Source: Brevibacillus centrosporus (GTDB taxonomy: Bacteria; Bacillota; Bacilli; Brevibacillales; Brevibacillaceae). Taken from it: a stretch of DNA of 64,000 bases. Shown one piece after another: positions 7,521-15,946 of this stretch. The notes beneath the pieces are model-generated. The model was given only the letters and a program-made list of their open reading frames with translations, did no database searches and had not been told where the DNA came from. How positions within the stretch are numbered: position 1 is the first letter of the stretch; the number at the start of each line of letters is the position of its first letter. The DNA is taken from NCBI RefSeq assembly GCF_003710815.1, contig NZ_RHHP01000013.1, forward strand, positions 147,674-211,673. Direction: 5' to 3'. The position numbers and the translations under genes are program-made.

Positions 7521-8273
7521 TTATTGAATAAGAACCGGCTGCTTGATAGCATAGAAAATCATTCGCTCAGAATTTGCAGCATGGAATGGCTCAAACTCGT
7601 AGTTTCCAAATATCTGGATTGGAGATATGCCTGCCATCTGAAGCATTTCGATCATCTGCTCCACTGTGAACAAGCGCACCTGCTCCTCATACTCACGAGG
7701 ATCGGAAGCCGCAGGATCATGAATGAGAATTCGTTTTTTGACGAAGCCATCTTCAATCCAACGCTCTTCTTGAATCCGCATGCCATCTTCCTCTTTTTCC
7801 GAGTAAGGCACCAGATTCTCTGCTACATGGTTAGGACTCAGGTAGTCTATGACCACCTCTCCCCCTGCTTTCAATGCCTGTGCCATATTATGAACGACTA
7901 TCGCGTTTTCCTGATCCGTGGCGAAGTAACCAAAGCTTGTAAACAGATTGACCACGATATCGAATTCGTCGTGAAACGGCAGATAGCGCATGTCATAACG
8001 CTTGAATGTCAGATGCGGATCACTGTTTTGTTCTGCTGCCTGCTTGAGGAGTACAGCAGACAGGTCGACTCCGACAACTTCATAGCCCCGGCGAGCCAGA
8101 GCTCTTGAATGACGCCCGTTGCCACAGCAAAGATCAAGCACTCGCCCCGAGTCTCGGATCGGCAAATGCCTCAAGAGATTGACAACCTCCGAGTCGGCTG
8201 TGGAATCATCCCGATGCCGGTACACCAGCATGTAATCTTCTTGAAAGCTGCGCTCAAACCATTCTTCTGCCAT
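7521..8273 (-). CDS. Class I SAM-dependent methyltransferase
   Basis: 250 residues with a Rossmann methyltransferase core. Motif I is VLDLCCGNGRHS near residue 40, followed by an acidic residue in VVGVDLS and the DIVVNLFTSFGYF segment. The substrate is unknown, and similarity to small-molecule methyltransferases is only general. AAAGGAG lies upstream of ATG 8273. It is flanked by terminators on both sides, so it is a monocistronic unit. Confidence 0.85.
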   Translation of the reverse strand: MAEEWFERSFQEDYMLVYRHRDDSTADSEVVNLLRHLPIRDSGRVLDLCCGNGRHSRALARRGYEVVGVDLSAVLLKQAAEQNSDPHLTFKRYDMRYLPFHDEFDIVVNLFTSFGYFATDQENAIVVHNMAQALKAGGEVVIDYLSPNHVAENLVPYSEKEEDGMRIQEERWIEDGFVKKRILIHDPAASDPREYEEQVRLFTVEQMIEMLQMAGISPIQIFGNYEFEPFHAANSERMIFYAIKQPVLIQ

Positions 8274-8326
8274 GTCTGCGCTCCTTTATGGGAAGAGTAC
8301 GTGTATTATGCCTCGCCAGCGCAGAA

Positions 8327-8365
8327 CAAAAACCCCCTTTCTCAGCCCATAGCCGCAAAGGGGGA
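8327..8365 (-). terminator. Terminator of the dgk-dck operon
   Basis: An 8-bp stem CCCCCTTT/AAAGGGGG (8333-8340 with 8357-8364), followed on the minus strand by TTTTTG. Confidence 0.8.
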
Positions 8366-8374
8366 TCAACACAC

Positions 8375-9061
8375 TTATAAACGAGTCTCTCGCCCGAGAC
8401 GAATTTTTTCGGCAACGCGAGCGATGATGCTCTCTACCGAAGCAGGGTCATCCACGACGTCGTATTCGTTGATGTTAACACGCAGGATCGGACATGCATT
8501 GAACGAGCTGATCCATTTTTCATAACGGCCAAACAAGTCCTGCCAATAATCGACCGGTGTCTGCTGCTCCATCGGACGTCCTCGCTCTTTTACGCGATCG
8601 ATGATGTCGTCAAAGCTTCCTTCCAGGTAAATCAAGACATCCGGGTGCGGGAAGTAAGGGGTCATGACCATCGCTTCAAATAGCTCCGTATACGTACGAT
8701 AGTCCTCTTCCGTCATGTTTCCTTGGTCGTACAGCATGCGGGCAAAAATGCCCGTGTCTTCATAAATCGAGCGATCCTGGACAAACCCGCCTCCGTAATC
8801 AAACATCCGCTTTTGCTCCTTGAAGCGCTCAGCCAAGAAAAAGACTTGCAGATGAAAGCCCCAACGCGACAAATCACCATAGTAGCGGCTCAAATACGGG
8901 TTGTTGTCCACTTTTTCAACGGACACTCGAAAGCCCAGCTGATCGGCAAGTGCATGTGTGAAAGTCGACTTGCCTACGCCGACCGTCCCCCCGATTGTGA
9001 TGACCGCGTTATTTGGTATTCCGTATTTTTCTCGGATTTGGCTGTTTTGAAACCTAGACAT
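8375..9061 (-). CDS. dck: Deoxyadenosine/deoxycytidine kinase
   Basis: 228 residues. Walker A is GGTVGVGKST near residue 25, and the family motifs QDRSIYED and the RGRPMEQQ lid follow. The sequence pattern (FFLAERFKEQK, EAMVMTPYFPHPD) matches B. subtilis Dck/YaaF, which salvages deoxyadenosine and deoxycytidine to monophosphates. It lies 45 bases downstream of dgk, the same pair found in Bacillus. AAGGAG precedes ATG 9061. Confidence 0.93.
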   Translation of the reverse strand: MSRFQNSQIREKYGIPNNAVITIGGTVGVGKSTFTHALADQLGFRVSVEKVDNNPYLSRYYGDLSRWGFHLQVFFLAERFKEQKRMFDYGGGFVQDRSIYEDTGIFARMLYDQGNMTEEDYRTYTELFEAMVMTPYFPHPDVLIYLEGSFDDIIDRVKERGRPMEQQTPVDYWQDLFGRYEKWISSFNACPILRVNINEYDVVDDPASVESIIARVAEKIRLGRETRL

Positions 9062-9106
9062 GTACGCAACTCCTTATTCACAGTTCTCGCTATAGCTCGT
9101 CCCTTT

Positions 9107-9748
9107 TTACCCCTGCTTCGCCTGCAGCTCCAAAACGCGAGGAGCAATCGTCTCCAGAACTTTGCGCAAATCTTCAGGACGATGCACAAAGTCCAAATCA
9201 TCACAGTTGAACTTAATGACGGGTGTGGCAGGGTGATGTTTTTCAAATGCTTCCATAAATTCGTTGTAATCCGCAATCAGGTTTTCCATGTACGTGACGT
9301 CCATGCTTCTTTCGATCTCCCGGTCACGCAAGGCAATTCGTTTCATGACAGTATCGATAGAGGCCGTCAAATAAATGACCAAATCTGCCTGTGGTAAATC
9401 CTCGGTCAAAATATCATAGATCTTGAGATACTTGGGCAGGTTATCTCCAGTCAGCGTACGTTTAGCAAAAATTGTATTTTTGAAAATATTGTAATCGGCA
9501 ACGACAGAAGTCCCTTTGTTCAAATACTGGGAATGAATGTCTTGAAGCTGCTTGTATCGGTTGCACAAGAAAAACATTTCGAGTTGAAAGCTCCACTCCG
9601 CAATGTTTTCATAAAATTTGCCCAAAAACGGATTTTCGTAAACGATCTCTTCGAGCAGCTCCAGCTGAAACGCACGGCTCAATTCCCGAGACAGGGATGT
9701 TTTGCCGATTCCAATGGGCCCCTCAACTGTAATCAATATGGACTTCAT
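9107..9748 (-). CDS. dgk: Deoxyguanosine kinase
   Basis: 213 residues from ATG 9748. An upstream in-frame start at 9802 is rejected because homologues begin near the IEGPIG-like P-loop. Walker A is VEGPIGIGKTS, and EWSFQLEMFFL and ADYNIFKN match B. subtilis Dgk (YaaG). It phosphorylates deoxyguanosine for DNA precursor salvage. It is the first gene of the dgk-dck operon. Confidence 0.92.
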   Translation of the reverse strand: MKSILITVEGPIGIGKTSLSRELSRAFQLELLEEIVYENPFLGKFYENIAEWSFQLEMFFLCNRYKQLQDIHSQYLNKGTSVVADYNIFKNTIFAKRTLTGDNLPKYLKIYDILTEDLPQADLVIYLTASIDTVMKRIALRDREIERSMDVTYMENLIADYNEFMEAFEKHHPATPVIKFNCDDLDFVHRPEDLRKVLETIAPRVLELQAKQG

Positions 9749-9867
9749 GTATCCTTCGTTTCCTTTCACGAAAATGAGAGCACTCCATATTGTAGCACGC
9801 ACATAATCTTTTGTCGAAAAAAATCATTTGATGTTAGAAAACCTCTATCGTGGCCTGTCTATACGTT

Positions 9868-9906
9868 CAAAAAAGAAAAAACTGCCATTTTTTCTGGCAG
9901 CTTTTC
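9868..9906 (-). terminator. Terminator after splB
   Basis: CTGCCA (9882-9887) pairs with TGGCAG (9895-9900), with a long T-run downstream on the minus strand. Confidence 0.75.
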
Positions 9907-9915
9907 CTTTTTCCG

Positions 9916-10989
9916 CTAGGTAAAATATTCTATTTTTGCACGTGGGAACAAGCGGCTGATTTCGTTTTCCATATGAGCCTGCAAAGCCTTCGCCTGCACA
10001 TCCGGGTACACATACTTTCCCTTTCCGTACTTGCCCCATTTGTATTTGCGTTCCTCTTCGTTCATCTCCAGCTTTGTTTTAGGGTAGCGTTGCAGAATCA
10101 GATTTTTCGCGATCTTGGTAAATCGATGCGAAATGAGCTCAAACGTCAGATCCTCCAAAGCCTCCGGCACGAGCTGGCTGCGCAGTCTCTCCAGCAAGTC
10201 GGTATAGCCTTCTTCCCATCCATCAAACCAGTATAACGGCGCCAGAATAAAACCAAGTGGATAGCCTGCCCTCGCCACTTTGCCGGCCGCCTCGATTCGC
10301 TGCGCGAAGGTGGATGTACCGGGTTCAAAGTTTTTAATCACATAATCGGCGTTCATGCTGAAACGAAACCGTGTGTGCTTGTTGTGCTTCGCATCCAGCA
10401 ACGAATCCACGTGATGAAATTTCGTAACGAATCGAAGTCTGCCAAATTCTTGGGTGCCCATAAACTCGATGGCTCGCTTCAGGTTCCCGGTGATATGCTC
10501 AATGCTGACGGGATCTGATGTACAGGCTGCTTCAAAGCGAGTCATTTCCCCTGGTCTTTCCAGGATGTACTTTTGCGCCTGCGCAAGGATATCGTCCGTA
10601 TTGACATAAACACGAATGTACGGCTTGGTCCCCACGTTTGTGTTCAAATAACAATAATGGCAATGGGCCGCGCAGCCTGTTGCGAGTGGAATCGCATATT
10701 CAGCTGATGGTTTGGAGGTTTCAAATTTGAGCGTTTTCCGTACGCCGATCACAAGCGTTCGCTTGGCATTGCGGTATTTTTCCAAATCTGTCTCGCCGGG
10801 AATCCCACGCACCTGATTGTGACTGGTTGTCATTTGAATCGGGATGCCTTCCCGGGAAAAGCGCTCGTACAGCTCCCGTCCGAGCGGATAATCCAAGGCA
10901 TGCGGCTCGACAAATACGTAGTCCGGGACAAAGAGCTGCGAGCTTTTTGCTGCCGTCTGCTTCGGTGGTTCCTTCACGCTGGTGGCCAT
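9916..10989 (-). CDS. splB: Spore photoproduct lyase
   Basis: 357 residues, a radical SAM enzyme that reverses the spore photoproduct (5-thyminyl-5,6-dihydrothymine) in germinating spores. The Cys-x3-Cys-x2-Cys cluster motif is CAAHCHYC near residue 105. GGAGGGGG precedes ATG 10989. The regulator gene splA that precedes splB in B. subtilis is not recognisable; instead an unrelated-looking 71-codon gene lies 82 bases upstream. It marks the organism as an endospore former. Confidence 0.95.
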   Translation of the reverse strand: MATSVKEPPKQTAAKSSQLFVPDYVFVEPHALDYPLGRELYERFSREGIPIQMTTSHNQVRGIPGETDLEKYRNAKRTLVIGVRKTLKFETSKPSAEYAIPLATGCAAHCHYCYLNTNVGTKPYIRVYVNTDDILAQAQKYILERPGEMTRFEAACTSDPVSIEHITGNLKRAIEFMGTQEFGRLRFVTKFHHVDSLLDAKHNKHTRFRFSMNADYVIKNFEPGTSTFAQRIEAAGKVARAGYPLGFILAPLYWFDGWEEGYTDLLERLRSQLVPEALEDLTFELISHRFTKIAKNLILQRYPKTKLEMNEEERKYKWGKYGKGKYVYPDVQAKALQAHMENEISRLFPRAKIEYFT

Positions 10990-11071
10990 GTCTCACTCCC
11001 CCTCCTACTAGTATGACCCGTCCTTTGCTGAGGCCGACAGGGGGCAGCTGGCAGTCTTCCTTTTCATCCCG

Positions 11072-11287
11072 CTACGAAATGGCATCTTTAAAAGCCTGTA
11101 AACAGATCCGCGCTAGCTCTTCTTGATCGGCTGGCACTTGCAGCATGTATACATGTCCGGCTCGTTTCGTTTGCTTGAAATAAATCCGTACGCGGATGCC
11201 CTGACTTTCCAAATATCTGCGGCACTCCTGCGCTACTCGCGGCAATCCATACGACTCATGAATCGTTACCCATTTGATCCACCACAT
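11072..11287 (-). CDS. Hypothetical 71-residue protein upstream of splB
   Basis: 71 residues with an alternating alpha/beta pattern (RRYLESQGIRVRIYF, VYMLQVPADQEELARICLQAF). This suggests a small ferredoxin-like or ACT-like fold, an inference from the pattern only. AAGGTGAGG lies upstream of ATG 11287. It is in the same direction as splB and probably in the same transcript. It does not resemble SplA as I know it. Confidence 0.6.
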   Translation of the reverse strand: MWWIKWVTIHESYGLPRVAQECRRYLESQGIRVRIYFKQTKRAGHVYMLQVPADQEELARICLQAFKDAIS

Positions 11288-11371
11288 TCACTTCGCCTCA
11301 CCTTTTCTTTCTATAAAGTAAGCGCTAGCTGGGCGTTCGGTTCTCATCTGAAGCATAATGTTTTGATTTTA

Positions 11372-11400
11372 GGAAAACCGTTTGCCCTCCTCGCGCGTCT
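11372..11400 (+). promoter_or_regulatory. ECF-sigma-type promoter (probable autoregulation)
   Basis: GGAAAAC (11372-11378) and CGTCT (11396-11400) with 17-base spacing match the TGAAAC/CGTC layout of extracytoplasmic sigma promoters. It lies about 20 bases before the ECF sigma gene, as expected for a self-activated operon. Confidence 0.6.
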
Positions 11401-11421
11401 AATCGACTAGGAGGGGTGAAC

Positions 11422-11946
11422 GTGAATCTCGAACATCTGGTAAAGGAAGCCCGAAGCGGTAATGACGAGGCTTTTTACCAACTTATGAGGCTACACAAGG
11501 ATAAACTGTACAAAGTCGCCTATGCGTTCCTGCGAAATGAGACGGATGCTCTAGAAGCCATACAAGAAGCGACCTGCAGAGCCTATCTCAAGCTGTCACA
11601 GGTAAAGCATCCTGCTTATGTGTCTACTTGGCTGACGCGCATCGTGATTCATATTTGTACGGATGAACAAAGACGAAAGAAACGTCTGATCCTGCGCTCC
11701 ACACAACCAGAAACGGGAGCAGGAGAAATCATCGGAGAATCTGACCAAGCGGCTATCCGTCTCCATTTGGAAGAAGCTCTCGCCAAGCTCGCTCCCCTCT
11801 ACCGCCACGTTGTCATTCTGAAGTATTTCGAGGATTTGACAATTCGGGAAATTGCCACGGTCCTCGGCCAGCCAGAAGGAACGATCAAGACGTGGCTGCA
11901 CAAGGGGCTAAACATGCTTCGGCACGATCTGGGAAAGGAGTGGTAG
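11422..11946 (+). CDS. ECF (extracytoplasmic function) sigma factor
   Basis: 174 residues with sigma-70 region 2 (residues about 20-85, AIQEATCRAYLKL) and region 4 HTH (about 120-170, IREIATVLGQPEGTIKTWLHKGL). GTG 11422 has AGGAGGGG seven bases upstream; the GTG two codons earlier overlaps that site. The anti-sigma gene follows after three bases. The group resembles Bacillus SigV/SigM-type envelope stress factors; the inducing signal is not known. Confidence 0.88.
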   Translation: MNLEHLVKEARSGNDEAFYQLMRLHKDKLYKVAYAFLRNETDALEAIQEATCRAYLKLSQVKHPAYVSTWLTRIVIHICTDEQRRKKRLILRSTQPETGAGEIIGESDQAAIRLHLEEALAKLAPLYRHVVILKYFEDLTIREIATVLGQPEGTIKTWLHKGLNMLRHDLGKEW

Positions 11947-11949
11947 GCA

Positions 11950-13350
11950 ATGCATGAGGATCAATCGTGGGAACAGCTGGAGCAGGAATTGTGGAAAGAC
12001 AAACAGAGGGTGGAGAGCATCCCCGTTCCTGAGAAAATCGACTTGTCCATCCTGATGGGCATGCAACAGGCCAAGCAGCAGCTTGCCCAAAGACAACGCC
12101 GCTCACATTTTCGCTGGGCAACCAGTGGAATCGCTTGCCTTATCCTGCTAGGGCTGTTCTTTTCCATTCGTCTCTCACCTGCTGTAGCCGCTTATGTCAG
12201 CCACCTGCCTGGCATGGAGAAGCTGGTTGAGCTAATACGGGATGACAAAGGCCTGCAGATGGCCGCTGAGCACAACATGATACAACCTATTGGCGCCAGC
12301 GCTGAGCATGATGGTGTCCGCTTTACGGTTGATCAGGTTCTGATGGATCAAAAGCGGATGCTGCTTTTTTATACCATTCGCCACGAACAGCCTGGTCATC
12401 ATGTGGAGCTGAATCAAGTCAAATTTTACAATCAGAACGGTGAACAAACGACTGCCGGATACTCCTGGTCGTCTCGGGGAGATAACGAAGAAAGCCGATC
12501 CAGCCTGGAACAAAATCGTCTGGATGTTTATTGGCAGGATACGACCCACATTCCGGATGCACTGGTTGCAAACGTTACCCTTACAGTAGATCAGAAGCAG
12601 CTGGATACGCCCTTTCAAGTTTCCTTTCCGATCGATAAGAGAAAGTACGAGTCGCTAAAAGAAACCGTTTATCCGCTTAATCAGAAGGTTACCGTAGATG
12701 ACCAGCAATTTACCATTACCAAGATCGTCGTTTACCCTACCCAGACCGAGGTGTCTATTCAGTTTGATCCAGCCAATTCCAAGCGCATATTCGGATTTGA
12801 CCAGCTGCGGCTGGAGGATGAAAAAGGACGGACGTACTCTTTCTGGGGCATCGGGATTGTCTCCACGCCAGATGGGGAAACCGGCGTCACCTACAACCTG
12901 GAGAGCGTTTATTTTGAACAGCCCAAACAGCTTGTGCTGAAAGCAGACGGGATCCGTGCTCTGGACAAACACAAGCTGCAGGTCGTCATTGATGCCAAAA
13001 CAGGCAAACTGATCAAAGCACCCGACTCCCGTCTCACTCTGTCAGCCATTCGGCAAAATCAAGACGTTGTGGGCATCGACCTCTCCCTTCAGGTGGGAAG
13101 TCAAGACGAAAATCGAATGCTTTCGGTCGGGAATGATCTGACGGATGATCGCGGAAATCAATATGAGTACGCCAGTGGTTCCACTTCATCCCGTCCTGCC
13201 GAAGAGCCAAATAAGGGGTATCTGCAAAACAGCAGCATTCTCTATAAGCGCAAAACCGACAAAGGAGCTCCACAAGAGTACCGCTTCACGCTGGAGGATT
13301 ATACCTCCCGACTCTCCACTGGATTTTCCGTGCCGATTACCGGCCAATGA
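11950..13350 (+). CDS. DUF4179-type anti-sigma factor, membrane anchored
   Basis: 466 residues: a cytoplasmic N-terminal part (about 1-55, QQAKQQLAQRQRRS), one membrane helix (about 58-75, GIACLILLGLFFSI), and a large beta-rich extracytoplasmic part. This matches the DUF4179/anti-sigma regulators that sit after ECF sigma genes in Bacillales. It would hold the upstream sigma factor inactive until an envelope signal arrives. AAAGGAG in the end of the sigma gene drives its start. A strong terminator follows directly. Confidence 0.82.
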   Translation: MHEDQSWEQLEQELWKDKQRVESIPVPEKIDLSILMGMQQAKQQLAQRQRRSHFRWATSGIACLILLGLFFSIRLSPAVAAYVSHLPGMEKLVELIRDDKGLQMAAEHNMIQPIGASAEHDGVRFTVDQVLMDQKRMLLFYTIRHEQPGHHVELNQVKFYNQNGEQTTAGYSWSSRGDNEESRSSLEQNRLDVYWQDTTHIPDALVANVTLTVDQKQLDTPFQVSFPIDKRKYESLKETVYPLNQKVTVDDQQFTITKIVVYPTQTEVSIQFDPANSKRIFGFDQLRLEDEKGRTYSFWGIGIVSTPDGETGVTYNLESVYFEQPKQLVLKADGIRALDKHKLQVVIDAKTGKLIKAPDSRLTLSAIRQNQDVVGIDLSLQVGSQDENRMLSVGNDLTDDRGNQYEYASGSTSSRPAEEPNKGYLQNSSILYKRKTDKGAPQEYRFTLEDYTSRLSTGFSVPITGQ

Positions 13351-13382
13351 AAAAGAGAGCCCCTCAAAAGGGCTCTCTTTTC
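13351..13382. terminator. Bidirectional terminator
   Basis: An 11-bp stem AAAGAGAGCCC/GGGCTCTCTTT between the convergent anti-sigma and thiD genes. Confidence 0.85.
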
Positions 13383-14179
13383 TATTCATCAATCACAGCC
13401 CAATGGTTTGTCGGACCATGCCCTCCACCCAGCTGTGGAGCGGTTTTGATGGCTTCAAAGATAAAGCGGTTCGCCTTCTCTACTGCCGTTACCAATGGGG
13501 TGCCTTTCGCCAGCTCAGCGGTCAGTGCCGCCGAAAAGGTGCAGCCTGTCCCATGGGTATGTCGCGTCTGTATCCGCTCATGGGAAATCTCGTAAAAGGC
13601 TTGTCCATCGAACAGCATATCGACGACGATGTCTCCCTCCAGATGTCCGCCTTTCATAAGCACATTCCGTACACCGAGTGCGTGAATCGCTCGGGCGCCC
13701 TCTCGCATGTCTTCTGGTGTGCGAATTTGCATGCCTGTCAAGCACTCCGCCTCTGGCAGATTCGGGGTCACGACTTCGGATACCGGCAGCAAATGCTTTT
13801 GCAAGGCTACGATCGCTTCATCAAGCAATAGCTTGGCACCGCCTTTTGCCACCATGACAGGATCAACCACCAGCTTTTGAATACCGAATGCTTTCACTTC
13901 CTCTGCCACGGCCGAAATGATGGCGGCATCAAACAGCATCCCTGTCTTGGCTGCATCCGCCCCAATATCTCGCAGGACTTCGCGAATTTGCAGGGATACG
14001 GCCTCCACAGAAAGTGGATAAACGCCTGCTACCCCTAATGTATTTTGAGCCGTTACGGCTGTTATTGCACTCATTCCGTAAACACCCAGCTGATGAAAGG
14101 TCTTTAGATCCGCCTGAATCCCTGCTCCTCCACCGCTGTCGGAACCTGCTATCGTTAACGCTGTTGCCACTTTACCCAA
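13382..14179 (-). CDS. thiD: Hydroxymethylpyrimidine/phosphomethylpyrimidine kinase
   Basis: 265 residues with ribokinase fold. ALTIAGSDSGGGAGIQADLK is the N-terminal HMP-binding signature, and HGTGCTFSAALT near residue 205 carries the anion hole and catalytic Cys/Asp region. It phosphorylates HMP and HMP-P for thiamine synthesis. TTG 14179 is chosen: GGAGGGA lies five bases upstream and the length then fits the family. I see no TPP riboswitch in the short upstream region. Confidence 0.92.
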   Translation of the reverse strand: MGKVATALTIAGSDSGGGAGIQADLKTFHQLGVYGMSAITAVTAQNTLGVAGVYPLSVEAVSLQIREVLRDIGADAAKTGMLFDAAIISAVAEEVKAFGIQKLVVDPVMVAKGGAKLLLDEAIVALQKHLLPVSEVVTPNLPEAECLTGMQIRTPEDMREGARAIHALGVRNVLMKGGHLEGDIVVDMLFDGQAFYEISHERIQTRHTHGTGCTFSAALTAELAKGTPLVTAVEKANRFIFEAIKTAPQLGGGHGPTNHWAVIDE

Positions 14180-14287
14180 TGTTCTCCCTCCTGCTCCTGA
14201 CGCTTGCTCTGATACCGAGTATATCATCCAGCCGCCTGCTTCGGTATACTAGGATTGATTGATACAGGTAAGGAAGGGATTGCCACA

Positions 14288-15094
14288 ATGAGCTACCGCA
14301 TTTTTTACTGGTTGACTGTTCTGATCCCCACCATCATCATTGGTGGCTTTGAGTTTGTCCGGCATGACTTTTTGCTGCCCTACATGTCCATGGAGACTGG
14401 CAACGTATATATCACCCTGCTGACCCTGCTCCTGTCCTTTTTGTTTGCCACCTGGATGTTTAGAACCATCGAACGAATGAACGCGAAAATCGTGGAAGAA
14501 CAAGCCCGGCGAGCGGTTTACGAAGAAAGAGAGCGTCTCGCTCGCGAGCTGCACGACGGGATTGCCCAATCTCTGTTTTTTTTGAATGTCAAATTGAAGC
14601 AGGGCCAGCTCGACGATGCTCGCGTCGCCGTTTCCGCCATAGACAATCATGTGCGCCAAGCTATTTTTAACCTGCGCTCTCTCCCGGAGGAAGGCAGCCT
14701 GGAGCAGCGCCTGGAAAAATGGCTGACGCAATGGAGTGCGCTATCCGGTGTCGATGTTACCCCGCAGCTGCAAATAAAGGAAAACTTCTATACACCAGCT
14801 GAGGAGGTTCAGCTTTTTGGGATCATCCAGGAAGCGTTTGCCAACATCCGGAAGCATGCGCAAGCAAAGCACGCCTGGATTCAGCTCACGACAAACGAAC
14901 CGCGGGGCTGGACACTTGCCATCGAGGATGATGGTATCGGCTTGTCTGGGCTCAGTGAAACATCAAAGAAATACGGCTTGTCCATGATGAAGGACCGCGC
15001 GAGGCAGCTGCAGGCCTCACTGGATATTTGCACACGCTCGAGTGGCGGCACCATCATTACCTTGACATCTCACACTGGAGGTTTTGCCAAATGA
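14288..15094 (+). CDS. NarL-type sensor histidine kinase
   Basis: 268 residues: two membrane helices (about 6-25 and 36-56), then a HisKA_3 dimerisation domain with the phospho-accepting His in ERLARELHDGIAQSL (about residue 90), then an HATPase with EAFANIRKHAQA and DDGIGL. There is almost no extracytoplasmic loop, as in LiaS/YvqE-like intramembrane-sensing kinases. ATG 14288 has GGAAGGG eight bases before it. The stop overlaps the response regulator start (ATGA). Confidence 0.88.
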   Translation: MSYRIFYWLTVLIPTIIIGGFEFVRHDFLLPYMSMETGNVYITLLTLLLSFLFATWMFRTIERMNAKIVEEQARRAVYEERERLARELHDGIAQSLFFLNVKLKQGQLDDARVAVSAIDNHVRQAIFNLRSLPEEGSLEQRLEKWLTQWSALSGVDVTPQLQIKENFYTPAEEVQLFGIIQEAFANIRKHAQAKHAWIQLTTNEPRGWTLAIEDDGIGLSGLSETSKKYGLSMMKDRARQLQASLDICTRSSGGTIITLTSHTGGFAK

Positions 15095-15741
15095 ACGGCT
15101 ATCGAGTATTAATCGCAGACGACCATCCGATGGCACGATCCGCCATACGCAGCTTGCTCGATCCTGACCCTTCTTTTGAAGTGATCGGCGAGGCTGAAAA
15201 CGGCGAGCAGGCTTTCCACTTATGTGGAGAGCTGCAGCCGGATCTCGTGCTGATGGATATCAATATGCCAAAGTGGAGCGGGCTGGAAGCCACGCGTGAA
15301 GTCAAAAAAGCATACCCCCACATTAAAGTCGTTATTTTAAGTGTTTCTGATGATGTCGGCGACCTGATCACCGCGATCCAGTTTGGCGCTCAGGGGTATT
15401 TGCTAAAAAATCTGGAGCCAGACGACTGGATCAATTACTTGCATGCTTTACTGGGAGAAGACAGCGAGCTTTCCCGTGAAATGGCAAACCGGCTCCTCCA
15501 CCGCTTCCGTCAAGAAGATCAACCGACTGGCACAGGACCCGAGATCCTCACCCCTCGTGAGCGAGAAATCGTGATGTACGTCGGAGCGGGGAAAACCAAT
15601 CGAGAAATCAGCGAGACACTCATCATCGCGGAAAACACGGTAAAAAATCATGTGAAAAACATTTTGGACAAGCTGCAGCTAGCAAACCGGGTGCAGCTGG
15701 CCGCTTACGCTGTAAGGCATCATCTCATCGCACGTGAATAG
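15091..15741 (+). CDS. NarL/LuxR-family response regulator
   Basis: 216 residues. The receiver domain has acidic pocket DD (about residues 10-11), phospho-acceptor Asp in LVLMDINMP (about 55) and Lys in GYLLKNLEP (about 105). The C-terminal LuxR HTH is LTPREREIVMYVGAG through NTVKNHVKNIL. It is translationally coupled to the kinase. The regulon is not visible. Confidence 0.92.
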   Translation: MNGYRVLIADDHPMARSAIRSLLDPDPSFEVIGEAENGEQAFHLCGELQPDLVLMDINMPKWSGLEATREVKKAYPHIKVVILSVSDDVGDLITAIQFGAQGYLLKNLEPDDWINYLHALLGEDSELSREMANRLLHRFRQEDQPTGTGPEILTPREREIVMYVGAGKTNREISETLIIAENTVKNHVKNILDKLQLANRVQLAAYAVRHHLIARE

Positions 15742-15751
15742 GAGTTAAATG

Positions 15752-15780
15752 GGCAGGTGACACACTCACCTGCCTTTTGC
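15752..15780 (+). terminator. Terminator after the two-component system
   Basis: GGCAGGTG (15752-15759) pairs with CACCTGCC (15767-15774), followed by TTTT. Confidence 0.85.
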
Positions 15781-15822
15781 ATATGCTGATTCACAAAAAC
15801 AGCAGATTCGTCTCCTAAAATT

Positions 15823-15904
15823 TTGCGCGAAGGAAACATTTTTGTGATAAGCGAATACTGTTGCATCAAGGAATCATTATGTGCTAAAGTTGCCCTAAGG
15901 AAAC
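15823..15904 (+). promoter_or_regulatory. Three MntR-like operator boxes upstream of mntA
   Basis: TTGC-N3-AAGGAA(A/T)C occurs three times in one orientation: 15823-15837, 15861-15875 and 15890-15904. The third, TTGCCCTAAGGAAAC, is nearly the B. subtilis MntR box (TTTGCCTTAAGGAAAC). The middle copy overlaps a TTGCAT that could be the -35, and the third covers the expected -10. Manganese-dependent repression is the natural reading. Confidence 0.7.
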
Positions 15905-15946
15905 ATTCATGCATAAACTAAAAAGAATTGAAGGGAGACAAACTTG

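Noticed and set aside
8375..9748. Recent tandem duplication of one kinase gene
   Set aside because: The two proteins match Dck and Dgk separately and are diverged; the pair is ancestral in Bacillales.
14180..14287. TPP riboswitch before thiD
   Set aside because: The region is too short and lacks the CTGAGA and ACCTGATC elements.
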